Assembly: GCA_022616595.1 (NCBI GenBank)
Contig: JAKEEL010000029.1
Span: 1 to 8,637 of the forward strand
Reading direction: 5' to 3'
Length of the DNA: 8,637 bases
Source of the DNA: Methylococcaceae bacterium
GTDB lineage: Bacteria > Pseudomonadota > Gammaproteobacteria > Methylococcales > UBA1147
Both the position numbers and the translations under genes were made by a program. Each line of letters starts with the position of its first letter. Position 1 is the stretch's first letter. Under the pieces are notes generated by a model. It searched no databases. It was not told where the DNA came from and saw nothing but the letters and a program-made list of their open reading frames with translations. This document shows, piece by piece, positions 1 to 6,345 of this stretch.

Positions 1-19
1 ACAGTTCTCTTCACGCAGG

Positions 20-48
20 TTGCCTTTTTAGGGCAATTATGCTATGGT
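20..48 (+). promoter_or_regulatory. possible sigma-70 promoter for the radical SAM gene
   Basis: A TTGCCT box (20-25) and a TATGGT box (43-48) are separated by 17 bases, the optimal sigma-70 spacing. Transcription would start near 55, leaving a leader of about 170 bases before the radical SAM start codon. The -35 box lies in a small inverted repeat, TTGCC (20-24) against GGCAA (32-36), which could be an operator or chance. A TAATAT box at 191-196 is an alternative -10 closer to the gene, but I see no good -35 for it. The rest of 1-224 holds nothing I can assign. Confidence 0.3.
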
Positions 49-224
49 CTCCTCCGCCATCAACGCTAGGATCGACTTTAGTTGCACGAGCGGCTTCGAT
101 CGGGACTGGACATCATAGAACCGCGCTGCAGGGTATCGAACGGTACAAATTCGGAGCTTTTGTTGGTCGAAGTGGCGATTAAAGGGTTCATAATATTACT
201 CCAATGGTCCATTAGAGGTATGTC

Positions 225-1925
225 ATGAAAATCGTTCTTTGTTATCCTGCGTTACTTCCAGGAGAGAAACCCCAATACGGCCTGCCTCCGATGGGGATAC
301 TTTACATAGCCGCGGAATTGCAGCAAGCTGGGCATATTGTATCGATACTGGATGCGGATATCGATGGGATGACCGCGCAGGAGACCGCCGATCATATATT
401 GAAATGCCAACCCGATCTCGTTGGCTTCAGCATCATGACCCCGCAGGTTCCCTGTTGTCTCGAGACCTGTCTTCTCTTGAAGCGGCGCGCGCCGGACTTG
501 CCCATCGTACTGGGTGGCGCCCATATCGCTTCGACTCTGGACGATATCTTCACACAAAGTGATGATTTTGATTTTGTGGCAGTCGGTGAAGGTGAAGTCA
601 CGATGCTTGAAATTTGCCAGAACATGGAGAGTTCCCGGCTTCTTCCGGACGTTCTAAAAGGTGTTGGCGGAATCATATACAAAAGCGAACAAGGTGACAT
701 TACCGCCAATCCGCCGCGAGCGTTTTTCAAAGAGCTCGATGAATTTGCTCCGATCGATTATTCGTTGGTAGACGTATTTAAATATAAGATCCCTACGCTT
801 CCCGGGCCGCCAGTTGTGGGGCTGATGATCACACGCGGGTGTCCTTTCAAATGTACCTACTGTGATGCGCCGACCACCACGGGCAGAAAGATTCGCTATC
901 ATTCACCGGGTCGAGCGGTGCAAGATATTGTGCGCCTGAACAAGCAATTCGGTGTTCGCGGCTTTTCATTTCGCGACAGTACCTTCACTGCATCCAAAAG
1001 ATGGGTACGCGAATTTTGTGAGAAACTCATTGCCAGCGGTGTCGATATCGCGTGGCGATGCAATACGCGAGTGGATTGCGTTACCGAAGATCTGCTTCGG
1101 CTGATGAAGCAATCCGGGTGCCATACGATCAACTTCGGTGTGGAATCCGGGCATCCCGAAATCTTGAAGAGAATTAAAAAGGATGTGCCCATCGAGACCG
1201 TATACGACGCCCATCGGTGGACCCGGGAAGTCGGCATACGAACCTACACCACTTTTTTAGTCGGCTCGCCCGGAGAGACCGACGAAACCATACGGGCTAC
1301 GATCGAAGTGGCAAAGAAAGCCAGACCCAGTATGGCGATGTTCTTCGTCACAATCGGATATCCGGGAACGGAAATGTACAGAGAGGCGGTAAACGAAGGG
1401 TTGATCGAGCAAGGGTGGTGGAATAACCAGCATTGGAATAAGGACGAAAACACCGCCTTCGAAAAACGATGGGGGTGGTCGGCCGATGCCGGTTCCCTGG
1501 TAATTCCGGGTTTCGATTCACAAGGGTGGCAACGGCGAGCGACCCGTGAATTTTATCTCCGACCCCAGTTCATTTGGGATACCTTGACCTTCATTCTCAG
1601 GAATCCGTATTTTCTCCAGCATGCGGTTAAGCTTTCGTTTGAGATATTGCCGTGGAGAAAGCTGGTTTTCTGGAAAAAATCACGGATTAATGAATCGCAT
1701 AAGGTTTATTCTCGGTGTCCGGAAGCCGCAACATGGGACTACAAGAAACGTAAAGACATTCCGGAACTGCAAATCACCTCGAGTGGCGCTGTTCAACGAC
1801 AAAAAGAAATTATTATGATTCCTAAAGACATCCCGTCTATATCATTTCGAGACAGCGGATTATCAAAGCTGCGGTCCGATGCTGCGGCGAGAAAACGCAG
1901 TCCGATGCCGCTGTTGGATAGTTAA
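225..1925 (+). CDS. B12-binding domain radical SAM protein, substrate unknown
   Basis: This is a predicted cytoplasmic iron-sulfur enzyme that would use S-adenosylmethionine and probably cobalamin for a radical reaction such as methylation or ring formation. Residues 1-135 look like the cobalamin-binding Rossmann domain of the BchE-like class, with LGGAHIA at 96-102 and VGEGE at 120-124. The radical SAM barrel follows, with the cluster motif CxxxCxxC at C206, C210 and C213, then GVESG (305-309) and a GSPGET turn (347-352). At 566 residues it is longer than I expect. Residues from about 485 to the end match no domain I know. The ATG is preceded by AGAGGT (214-219) at good spacing. No partner gene is visible: the upstream side is the window edge and downstream lies a decayed transposase. 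Several hand-counted lines are lower in GC than the core genes, consistent with transfer. The family assignment is firm; the substrate (lipid, tetrapyrrole, peptide or sugar) is not known. Confidence 0.85.
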   Translation: MKIVLCYPALLPGEKPQYGLPPMGILYIAAELQQAGHIVSILDADIDGMTAQETADHILKCQPDLVGFSIMTPQVPCCLETCLLLKRRAPDLPIVLGGAHIASTLDDIFTQSDDFDFVAVGEGEVTMLEICQNMESSRLLPDVLKGVGGIIYKSEQGDITANPPRAFFKELDEFAPIDYSLVDVFKYKIPTLPGPPVVGLMITRGCPFKCTYCDAPTTTGRKIRYHSPGRAVQDIVRLNKQFGVRGFSFRDSTFTASKRWVREFCEKLIASGVDIAWRCNTRVDCVTEDLLRLMKQSGCHTINFGVESGHPEILKRIKKDVPIETVYDAHRWTREVGIRTYTTFLVGSPGETDETIRATIEVAKKARPSMAMFFVTIGYPGTEMYREAVNEGLIEQGWWNNQHWNKDENTAFEKRWGWSADAGSLVIPGFDSQGWQRRATREFYLRPQFIWDTLTFILRNPYFLQHAVKLSFEILPWRKLVFWKKSRINESHKVYSRCPEAATWDYKKRKDIPELQITSSGAVQRQKEIIMIPKDIPSISFRDSGLSKLRSDAAARKRSPMPLLDS

Positions 1926-1961
1926 GTGGCAAGACGGCGGTCAGTCTATAGTGATCCCCTA

Positions 1962-1995
1962 ACAGAGATGGCCGAGGCTAAGCGGTCATCTCTGT
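1962..1995 (+). terminator. strong hairpin after the radical SAM gene, possible terminator without U-tract
   Basis: The arms at 1962-1974 (ACAGAGATGGCCG) and 1983-1995 (CGGTCATCTCTGT) pair over 13 base pairs with a single G-U wobble (1971 with 1986) around an 8-base loop. It begins 36 bases after the radical SAM stop codon, where a 3'-end structure would be expected. No run of T follows on either strand, so it is not a standard intrinsic terminator. It could be a stabilising 3' hairpin, a processing signal, or the end of a vanished element. The perfect pairing makes chance unlikely; the function is inferred. Confidence 0.4.
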
Positions 1996-2138
1996 GCTAA
2001 TAGTCCTCGGGCCTTCATACTTTCATTATCTAATGGTTTTTGGATAGCGTTCGCGAAGTGACATTCGGAGAGTTGATGCTTTTCGAGCAGGTTGGCAAGA
2101 GAGATCCTGATCGCGGCTACCGGAAGAAACCACCCTGT

Positions 2139-2302
2139 ATCAGGAGGAATTTGCAGGACCCGTCCTTCGAAACACACGCGATTATCCTTGCCCACCGTAC
2201 GGCTCGGGACTGCGCGCACAATATATCGTCCAGATTGCCGCCGAGAAACGGTACAAAGGCCGAACCCGTTTCCCGTGCCGGGCGGGCAAACTCCTGGTTG
2301 AA
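2139..2302 (-). pseudogene. ISNCY-type transposase remnant, C-terminal part, frameshifted
   Basis: Read on the minus strand from 2302, one frame gives FNQEFARPARETGSAFVPF and then GGNLDDILCAQ, ending near 2210. A different frame takes over at 2201 with RTVGKDNRVCFEGR and then VLQIPPD, ending near 2139. Joined together, these match the segment that follows the DDE (rve) catalytic core in ISNCY-family transposases, where FNAEFA, GSAFVP, LDDILC, RTVG-DN and LQIPPD occur in this order. Eight bases separate the two blocks where I expect six, so a frameshift splits them. The catalytic core is missing upstream: a TGA lies at 2318-2320 and no homology is visible before it. The usual basic C-terminal stretch after QIPPD is missing too. 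No terminal inverted repeats or target duplication can be assigned. It is a dead fragment; the family call rests on recalled sequence patterns, not a search. Confidence 0.75.
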
Positions 2303-2382
2303 CGCGGGCCGGCTTTGTCACGCGGGGGCGCAGGCCGCTCGCGAGACCCGGTACGGAGCCTATGCACAGTCTACCACTTTAC

Positions 2383-2829
2383 TTATCCGCCGGCATTGCG
2401 CCGGGATCGGGACGACCCGAGCCGCCGAGCGATGCAACCGGCGAACCAGTAATTGATATAAAGTACCGCAATCGCGGATAGGTAGATGCTGGAAGCTTCC
2501 CCGATTACAAGCGCCTGGTTCCAGCGAATATTCTCAAGTAGCGCGCCGTGCTTTTTCCTGATCTCCGAAAAATCGATCCCCTTGTATCTCGACTCGAGCA
2601 ACGCGATCATTTCGCGATCCGACAGACCCTCGTATTGTTGGCGGATATACCATACGCCGAGTTCCCGGTATTCCGGAATTTCAGCCTGGATTTTCCAGAG
2701 CATGCTCGTGGACCAGCGCTGCAAAATTTTGGCTTCCGTAGGAAGCTCCGTCAGAACGAAAATACAAGGAAAGAAGAGCAAGGCAAGAGCCGTGAGCAGC
2801 CATAGTTTCTGCCAGCGGGTCGTTAGCAT
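2383..2829 (-). CDS. small two-helix inner-membrane protein, unknown function
   Basis: I do not recognise this 148-residue protein. It has a hydrophobic helix at about 8-27, a polar stretch of roughly 75 residues rich in E, R and K with many aromatic residues (28-104), and a second hydrophobic helix at about 106-130. The tail is basic (RRLGSSRSRR). Positive charge at both ends predicts both termini in the cytoplasm and the central region in the periplasm. The ATG is well supported by AGAGGT (2835-2840, minus strand) six bases upstream. A TTGACT box at 2890-2895 (minus strand) could be its -35, but no good -10 follows at proper spacing. It is divergent from the FHA-transglycosylase gene, with 193 bases between the two starts. 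The coding call is supported by the ribosome site, the clear membrane pattern and the distinct codon phase; no role is proposed. Confidence 0.72.
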   Translation of the reverse strand: MLTTRWQKLWLLTALALLFFPCIFVLTELPTEAKILQRWSTSMLWKIQAEIPEYRELGVWYIRQQYEGLSDREMIALLESRYKGIDFSEIRKKHGALLENIRWNQALVIGEASSIYLSAIAVLYINYWFAGCIARRLGSSRSRRNAGG

Positions 2830-2985
2830 GCGGTACCTCTTGAATCCGCCAGGTTAAATCCGCGCACACGGTAGCATTAATCCATTGCAAGTCAACCGGT
2901 ATCGGAATCGGATGATTGCCTCATCCCCGTTCCCGCGCAGGTTTCCGGCCGACGCTACAGCCAACGGATATCACTCGCATGGAAC

Positions 2986-3014
2986 TTGATATTTCCGTCG
3001 GTTTTTCGTGTAAT
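2986..3014 (+). promoter_or_regulatory. near-consensus sigma-70 promoter giving a leaderless transcript
   Basis: TTGATA (2986-2991) matches the -35 consensus at five of six positions. TGTAAT (3009-3014) matches the -10 at five of six, and the spacer is exactly 17 bases. Transcription would start around 3020-3022, while the FHA-transglycosylase ATG is at 3023. There is no Shine-Dalgarno sequence just upstream, and a TAA at 3011-3013 in the same frame rules out an earlier start. Together these point to leaderless or nearly leaderless translation. Confidence 0.6.
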
Positions 3015-3022
3015 CTGAAACA

Positions 3023-4546
3023 ATGGATGATGATAAGACGGTTTTCAGGCCGATCCGGCGAAGCTCCGTTTCCGGTCCGGCGCGTTCCGCCGCCGTTTCC
3101 GGAATCGACGTGACTTGGCGGCTCGAAACCGGCCAGTTCAAAAATCAACGCTTTTTTAGCGCCTTTCTGATCGGTCGGGATCCGGCTTGCGCCGTTCATC
3201 TCGATGATTCGATGGTGAGCCGCCATCATGCCGAAGTGTTCATCGAGGATTCCTCCTGGCATATCCGTGACCTTAACAGTACCAACGGGACCTTTATCGG
3301 CGCCAAGCGGATCAGCCGGGAAAAAATTACTCAAAAAAGCCAGATCGGCTTGGGCCGGATCGAGCCGACATTGTGTCTGGAGCCCGAAGCCGAGGCTCCT
3401 TCCCGACCCCCGCAACCTCAAGCCTCGCAAGTGTTGGCCGGTTCGGCCACCCAGTTCGTACGCCACTATTTCGATAAGAACAGCGAAGCGCGCGACACCG
3501 AACAGGCCAGAGTCGTGCGCGAGGCCTTTGAACGTATTTCAAAGAAACGTACCCGGAAGTACAAGGGCATTCTCGTAGTCGCGCTGATCCTTCTGATGCT
3601 GGCCGGAGGAGCCGGTGTTTATGGATATCTGAAGCTGCAGAAGCTGCGCTCCATGGCGGCCAATATTTTTTACACGATGAAGACGCTCGAAGTGCAGCTC
3701 GCGCGTCAGGAGTTGGTGAGCGAGCAGAGCGGGAGCATCGAGGATCAAGCCGAACTCGATGCGAAGAGGGCAAAAATGGCCGCGCTGGGACGTGAATACG
3801 ATCAATATGTGGAGCAAACGGATCTTTTCGGAGTGGCGCTCGGCGACGAGGACAGGCTGATTTATAAGGTGGCCCGGCTGTTCGGCGAGTGTGAGCTTTA
3901 TATGCCGCCGAGTTTCGTGCGCGAAGTCAAACTGTATATCAAAAAATGGAAGACGACTCCGGTTCTCGAACGCGCCATCGCGAGGGCCGAAGCGCATGGC
4001 TTTTTACCGGTCATTCAGCGCGCGATGACGAAACAGGACTTGCCCTTGCAGTTTTTCTACCTGGGTCTCCGGGAAAGCGGATTCCAGGTCGATGCGGTGG
4101 GGCCCGAGACCCGTTACGGAATCGCGAAGGGCCCGTGGCAATTTATTCCGGAGACGGCTTCCCGGTACGGGATGAATATCGGACCGCTGGCCGGCGAGCG
4201 GCAATTCGATCCCGGTGATGAGCGTTTCGATGTTTTCAAATCCACCCATGCCGCGGCCCGTTATCTGAAGGATATTTATGCGACCAAAGCGCAGGCCTCG
4301 GGATTGCTGGTCATGGCCTCCTACAACTGGGGCGAACAGAATATCAATCGCTTGCTGGACCAGATGCCCGAAAATCCCAGGGAACGGAATTTCTGGGAAT
4401 TGATCAATCGATTTACGATTCCCGACGAAACCTATCAGTATGTTTTGTACATTTTCTCGGCCGCGGTAATCGGCGAGAATCCAGGGGTGTTCGGCTTCGA
4501 TTTCGAAGATCCCCTGGCCGGGATCAAGCAGCCGGTCAACGAATAG
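3023..4546 (+). CDS. FHA domain - membrane helix - lytic transglycosylase (SLT) fusion protein
   Basis: The 507-residue protein has three parts. Residues about 30-118 form an FHA (phosphothreonine-binding) domain with the hallmark G51-R52, S66 and H69 of SRHHA, and NSTNGT at 85-90. A linker follows, then one membrane helix at about 182-203 preceded by a basic KKRTRKYK stretch, placing the FHA domain in the cytoplasm. The periplasmic part has a charged, probably helical region (205-320) and an SLT/MltD-like transglycosylase domain (about 325-490). Its catalytic glutamate is E351 in LRESGF, followed by GPWQFIPETASRYG (370-383) and ASYNWG (432-437). Such enzymes cleave peptidoglycan between MurNAc and GlcNAc, leaving 1,6-anhydro ends. 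All key motifs of both domains are intact, so activity and phosphopeptide binding are both plausible. The inference is that a cytoplasmic Ser/Thr kinase signal recruits or controls wall cutting; no kinase gene is in the window. It is convergent with suhB, 44 bases away. Confidence 0.9.
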   Translation: MDDDKTVFRPIRRSSVSGPARSAAVSGIDVTWRLETGQFKNQRFFSAFLIGRDPACAVHLDDSMVSRHHAEVFIEDSSWHIRDLNSTNGTFIGAKRISREKITQKSQIGLGRIEPTLCLEPEAEAPSRPPQPQASQVLAGSATQFVRHYFDKNSEARDTEQARVVREAFERISKKRTRKYKGILVVALILLMLAGGAGVYGYLKLQKLRSMAANIFYTMKTLEVQLARQELVSEQSGSIEDQAELDAKRAKMAALGREYDQYVEQTDLFGVALGDEDRLIYKVARLFGECELYMPPSFVREVKLYIKKWKTTPVLERAIARAEAHGFLPVIQRAMTKQDLPLQFFYLGLRESGFQVDAVGPETRYGIAKGPWQFIPETASRYGMNIGPLAGERQFDPGDERFDVFKSTHAAARYLKDIYATKAQASGLLVMASYNWGEQNINRLLDQMPENPRERNFWELINRFTIPDETYQYVLYIFSAAVIGENPGVFGFDFEDPLAGIKQPVNE

Positions 4547-4567
4547 CCACTATTTGCATTGCGATCG

Positions 4568-4614
4568 CTGTCCGGGCAAGGCCGGATCCATCATGAAAGC
4601 AGAGACCCGGACAG
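4568..4614. repeat. 9-bp perfect inverted repeat at the convergent gene ends
   Basis: CTGTCCGGG (4568-4576) and CCCGGACAG (4606-4614) are perfect reverse complements separated by 29 bases. The right arm lies inside the last codons of suhB. A direct repeat GGCCGGATC also occurs here (4580-4588 and 4619-4627). The position between two converging genes suggests a shared transcription barrier, but the loop is long and no T-run follows on either strand. Function is uncertain. Confidence 0.3.
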
Positions 4615-5388
4615 AAAGGGCCGGATCGACTCCTGAATGATCGGATGCAGTTTGGGATTGGCCGCGATGATGTTTCCCGAAGATAGATAGGCATCTCCGC
4701 TTGCAAAATCGCTTACCATTCCTCCGGCTTCCTGCACCAGGAGGACACCCGCGGCCATATCCCATTGTCTTAAGCCGATTTCCCAGAAACCGTCGAAACG
4801 GCCCGCGGCGACATAGGCCAGGTCCAAGGCTGCCGCGCCGGGCCGCCGAATTCCGGCCGCATCCCTGGACAGGCAACGAAACATATCCAGGTAAGCTTCC
4901 AGATGTTTCTGTGCGCCGAACGGGAATCCCGTCCCCAACAAAGCGCCTTTCAGGCTCAGTTGTGCGCTGACCCGGATACGCCGGTTGTTCAGCATGGCGC
5001 CGGCGCCTCGTGAAGCACTGAACAACTCCTGACGCATCGGATCATAGACCACGGCCTGTTGGATTTTCCCCTTTCGGGTCAGCGCGATCGAGACTGCGAA
5101 TTGCGGAAAGCCATGCAGGAAATTCGTCGTGCCGTCCAGGGGGTCGATGATCCAGGTATATTCGTTCCCGGAATGCACTCCGCTTTCTTCCGCGACGATC
5201 GTATGTTCGGGGTAGGCGGCGCGAATCACGCGGATGATCTCCTGTTCGGCGCGGTGGTCGACTTCGGTCGCGAAATCATTGCGTCCTTTTTCGTCGATGT
5301 GCAGGGAATCGATCCGGTCGAGGGAACGAATGATCACATTGCCGGCGGTGCGGGCCGCACGTTCGGCGATATTGAGCATTGGGTGCAT
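4591..5388 (-). CDS. suhB: inositol-1-monophosphatase / rRNA antitermination factor SuhB
   Basis: This is a magnesium-dependent phosphatase of the inositol monophosphatase family. In E. coli SuhB hydrolyses inositol-1-phosphate, and its essential work is as a Nus-complex factor that binds NusA and supports rRNA transcription antitermination and folding. The 265 residues match the family length (E. coli 267). The metal ligands are visible: E67-E68 in VAEESG, D82 and D85 in IDPLDGTTNF, and D210 in RQWDMAAG. The start is chosen because MHPMLNIA is the same as the E. coli N-terminus as I recall it; no strong ribosome site precedes it. The gene diverges from trmJ, a common gammaproteobacterial arrangement, with about 210 bases between the two starts. 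That gap holds no further gene that I can support. The protein looks intact, and RPGAAALDLAYVAAGR (182-197) is another typical stretch. Confidence 0.95.
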   Translation of the reverse strand: MHPMLNIAERAARTAGNVIIRSLDRIDSLHIDEKGRNDFATEVDHRAEQEIIRVIRAAYPEHTIVAEESGVHSGNEYTWIIDPLDGTTNFLHGFPQFAVSIALTRKGKIQQAVVYDPMRQELFSASRGAGAMLNNRRIRVSAQLSLKGALLGTGFPFGAQKHLEAYLDMFRCLSRDAAGIRRPGAAALDLAYVAAGRFDGFWEIGLRQWDMAAGVLLVQEAGGMVSDFASGDAYLSSGNIIAANPKLHPIIQESIRPFLSGSLLS

Positions 5389-5599
5389 AGTCGGAATTTG
5401 TTGGTTGGATTTGGTTTGCGGATCGATAAAACCAGGCTCCGCAATTCTGGATCGGGCGCCCGATTCGGTGCGGATGAATGCAAACCGGGTTCATTCGGAA
5501 ACTCGGATCACGGGAAAGGAACCGGTCGGCGTGCTCCCTCGCAAGGGCTTAAGGATAACAAATTCTGATAAACTTGTGGTTTTTATCACAGGCCGGCAT

Positions 5600-6325
5600 T
5601 TGCTTTCCAACATTCGCATCGTGCTCGTGGGCGCCACCCACCCGGGCAATATCGGCGCGGTGGCCCGCGCAATGAAGAACATGGGACTCACGCGCCTGGT
5701 CCTCGTCGAACCGAAAAGATTTCCGAGTGCCGATGCAACGTCCAGGGCTGCAGGCGCCGATGATATCCTTTGCCGCGCGGTTCTGTGTGGCTCTCTCGAA
5801 GAAGCGATCGCGGACTGCGGCATCGTGGTCGGGACCAGCGCCCGCCCGCGTACGATTGCCTCGCCGGTAATCAGTCCGCGCGAATGCGCGCGGCTGGTTG
5901 CGGGACTGCATCCGGATACCCAAAAGGCCGTGGTGTTCGGCAGAGAACACTCCGGACTGACAAATGCCGAACTGGATCTGTGCGGATATTGGATGACAAT
6001 CCCCTGCAACCCCGATTTCAGATCCCTGAACCTGGCCGCGGCGGTCCAGGTGGTCGGTTACGAGTTTTTCACCACGTTCCATGCAGGGCCCGTTTGTGCG
6101 GCGATTGGAAAGGATCCGCCCGCCTCTTCGGCCCGCGTGGAATCCTTCTACAAGCATTTGTACGAGGTGATGGTCTCGGTGGGATTCATTCATCCGGATA
6201 AATCCCGCTCGGTCATGCGGCGCATCCGCCGAATATTCAACCGTGCGCATCTCGAGAACCGCGAGATCGATATCCTGCGCGGACTCTTGAGTGCGGTGCA
6301 GGAAAGTAAAATTCGATCCGTGTAA
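5600..6325 (+). CDS. trmJ: tRNA (cytidine/uridine-32-2'-O)-methyltransferase TrmJ
   Basis: This is a SPOUT-class, SAM-dependent enzyme that methylates the 2'-hydroxyl of nucleotide 32 in the anticodon loop of certain tRNAs; it acts as a dimer in the cytoplasm. From a TTG start the product is 241 residues (E. coli 246) and begins MLSNIRIVLVG, aligning without gaps to the E. coli start as I recall it. This places R23 in GAVARAM at the position of the known catalytic arginine. The knot motifs VFGREHSGLTN (112-122) and the PCNPDF and SLNLAAAVQ segments (135-150) are intact. The reading frame stays open far upstream, but that part is antisense to suhB. A GTG at 5576 would add eight residues. An extended -10 element TGATAAACT (5566-5574) would start transcription near 5581, favouring the TTG. 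Only a weak AGG (5590-5592) precedes the TTG. It probably forms an operon with cysE, 20 bases downstream. Confidence 0.93.
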   Translation: MLSNIRIVLVGATHPGNIGAVARAMKNMGLTRLVLVEPKRFPSADATSRAAGADDILCRAVLCGSLEEAIADCGIVVGTSARPRTIASPVISPRECARLVAGLHPDTQKAVVFGREHSGLTNAELDLCGYWMTIPCNPDFRSLNLAAAVQVVGYEFFTTFHAGPVCAAIGKDPPASSARVESFYKHLYEVMVSVGFIHPDKSRSVMRRIRRIFNRAHLENREIDILRGLLSAVQESKIRSV

Positions 6326-6345
6326 ATCTAAATTGAAACCAGGTT

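Larger units (their letters stand above)
1926..2382. other. gene-poor stretch with hairpin and transposase debris
   Basis: I find no intact gene in this 457-base gap. It contains a 13-bp hairpin (1962-1995) and a minus-strand transposase remnant (about 2139-2302), listed separately. Between them, at 1996-2138, I see nothing assignable: the open frames there lack recognisable motifs and look like chance. From 2303 to 2382 the sequence is GC-rich, with a TGA in the transposase frame at 2318-2320, and no homology is visible upstream of that point. The stretch reads as the scar of an old insertion between the radical SAM gene and the small membrane-protein gene. Confidence 0.6.

Noticed and set aside
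39..182. Small plus-strand ORF of 47 codons upstream of the radical SAM gene
   Set aside because: It has an AGGG near its ATG, but the best promoter (20-48) would start transcription downstream of that ATG. The peptide also shows no motif or membrane helix. A 44-codon minus-strand frame over the same bases is equally unsupported.
1962..1995. tRNA-Ser gene or integron attC site
   Set aside because: The left arm resembles a tRNA-Ser 5' end, but no anticodon or T arm follows; the sequence folds into one simple hairpin. The conserved GTTRRRY and RYYYAAC core sites of attC are absent.
1986..2321. A 111-codon open frame on the minus strand as a gene
   Set aside because: Only its middle (2201-2139) has recognisable homology, and the matching upstream part continues in another frame. 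It is an accident of a frameshifted transposase remnant.
5234..5599. N-terminal extension of TrmJ by about 120 residues
   Set aside because: This part is antisense to suhB and the suhB upstream region and has no similarity to TrmJ, whose homology begins exactly at the TTG at 5600.
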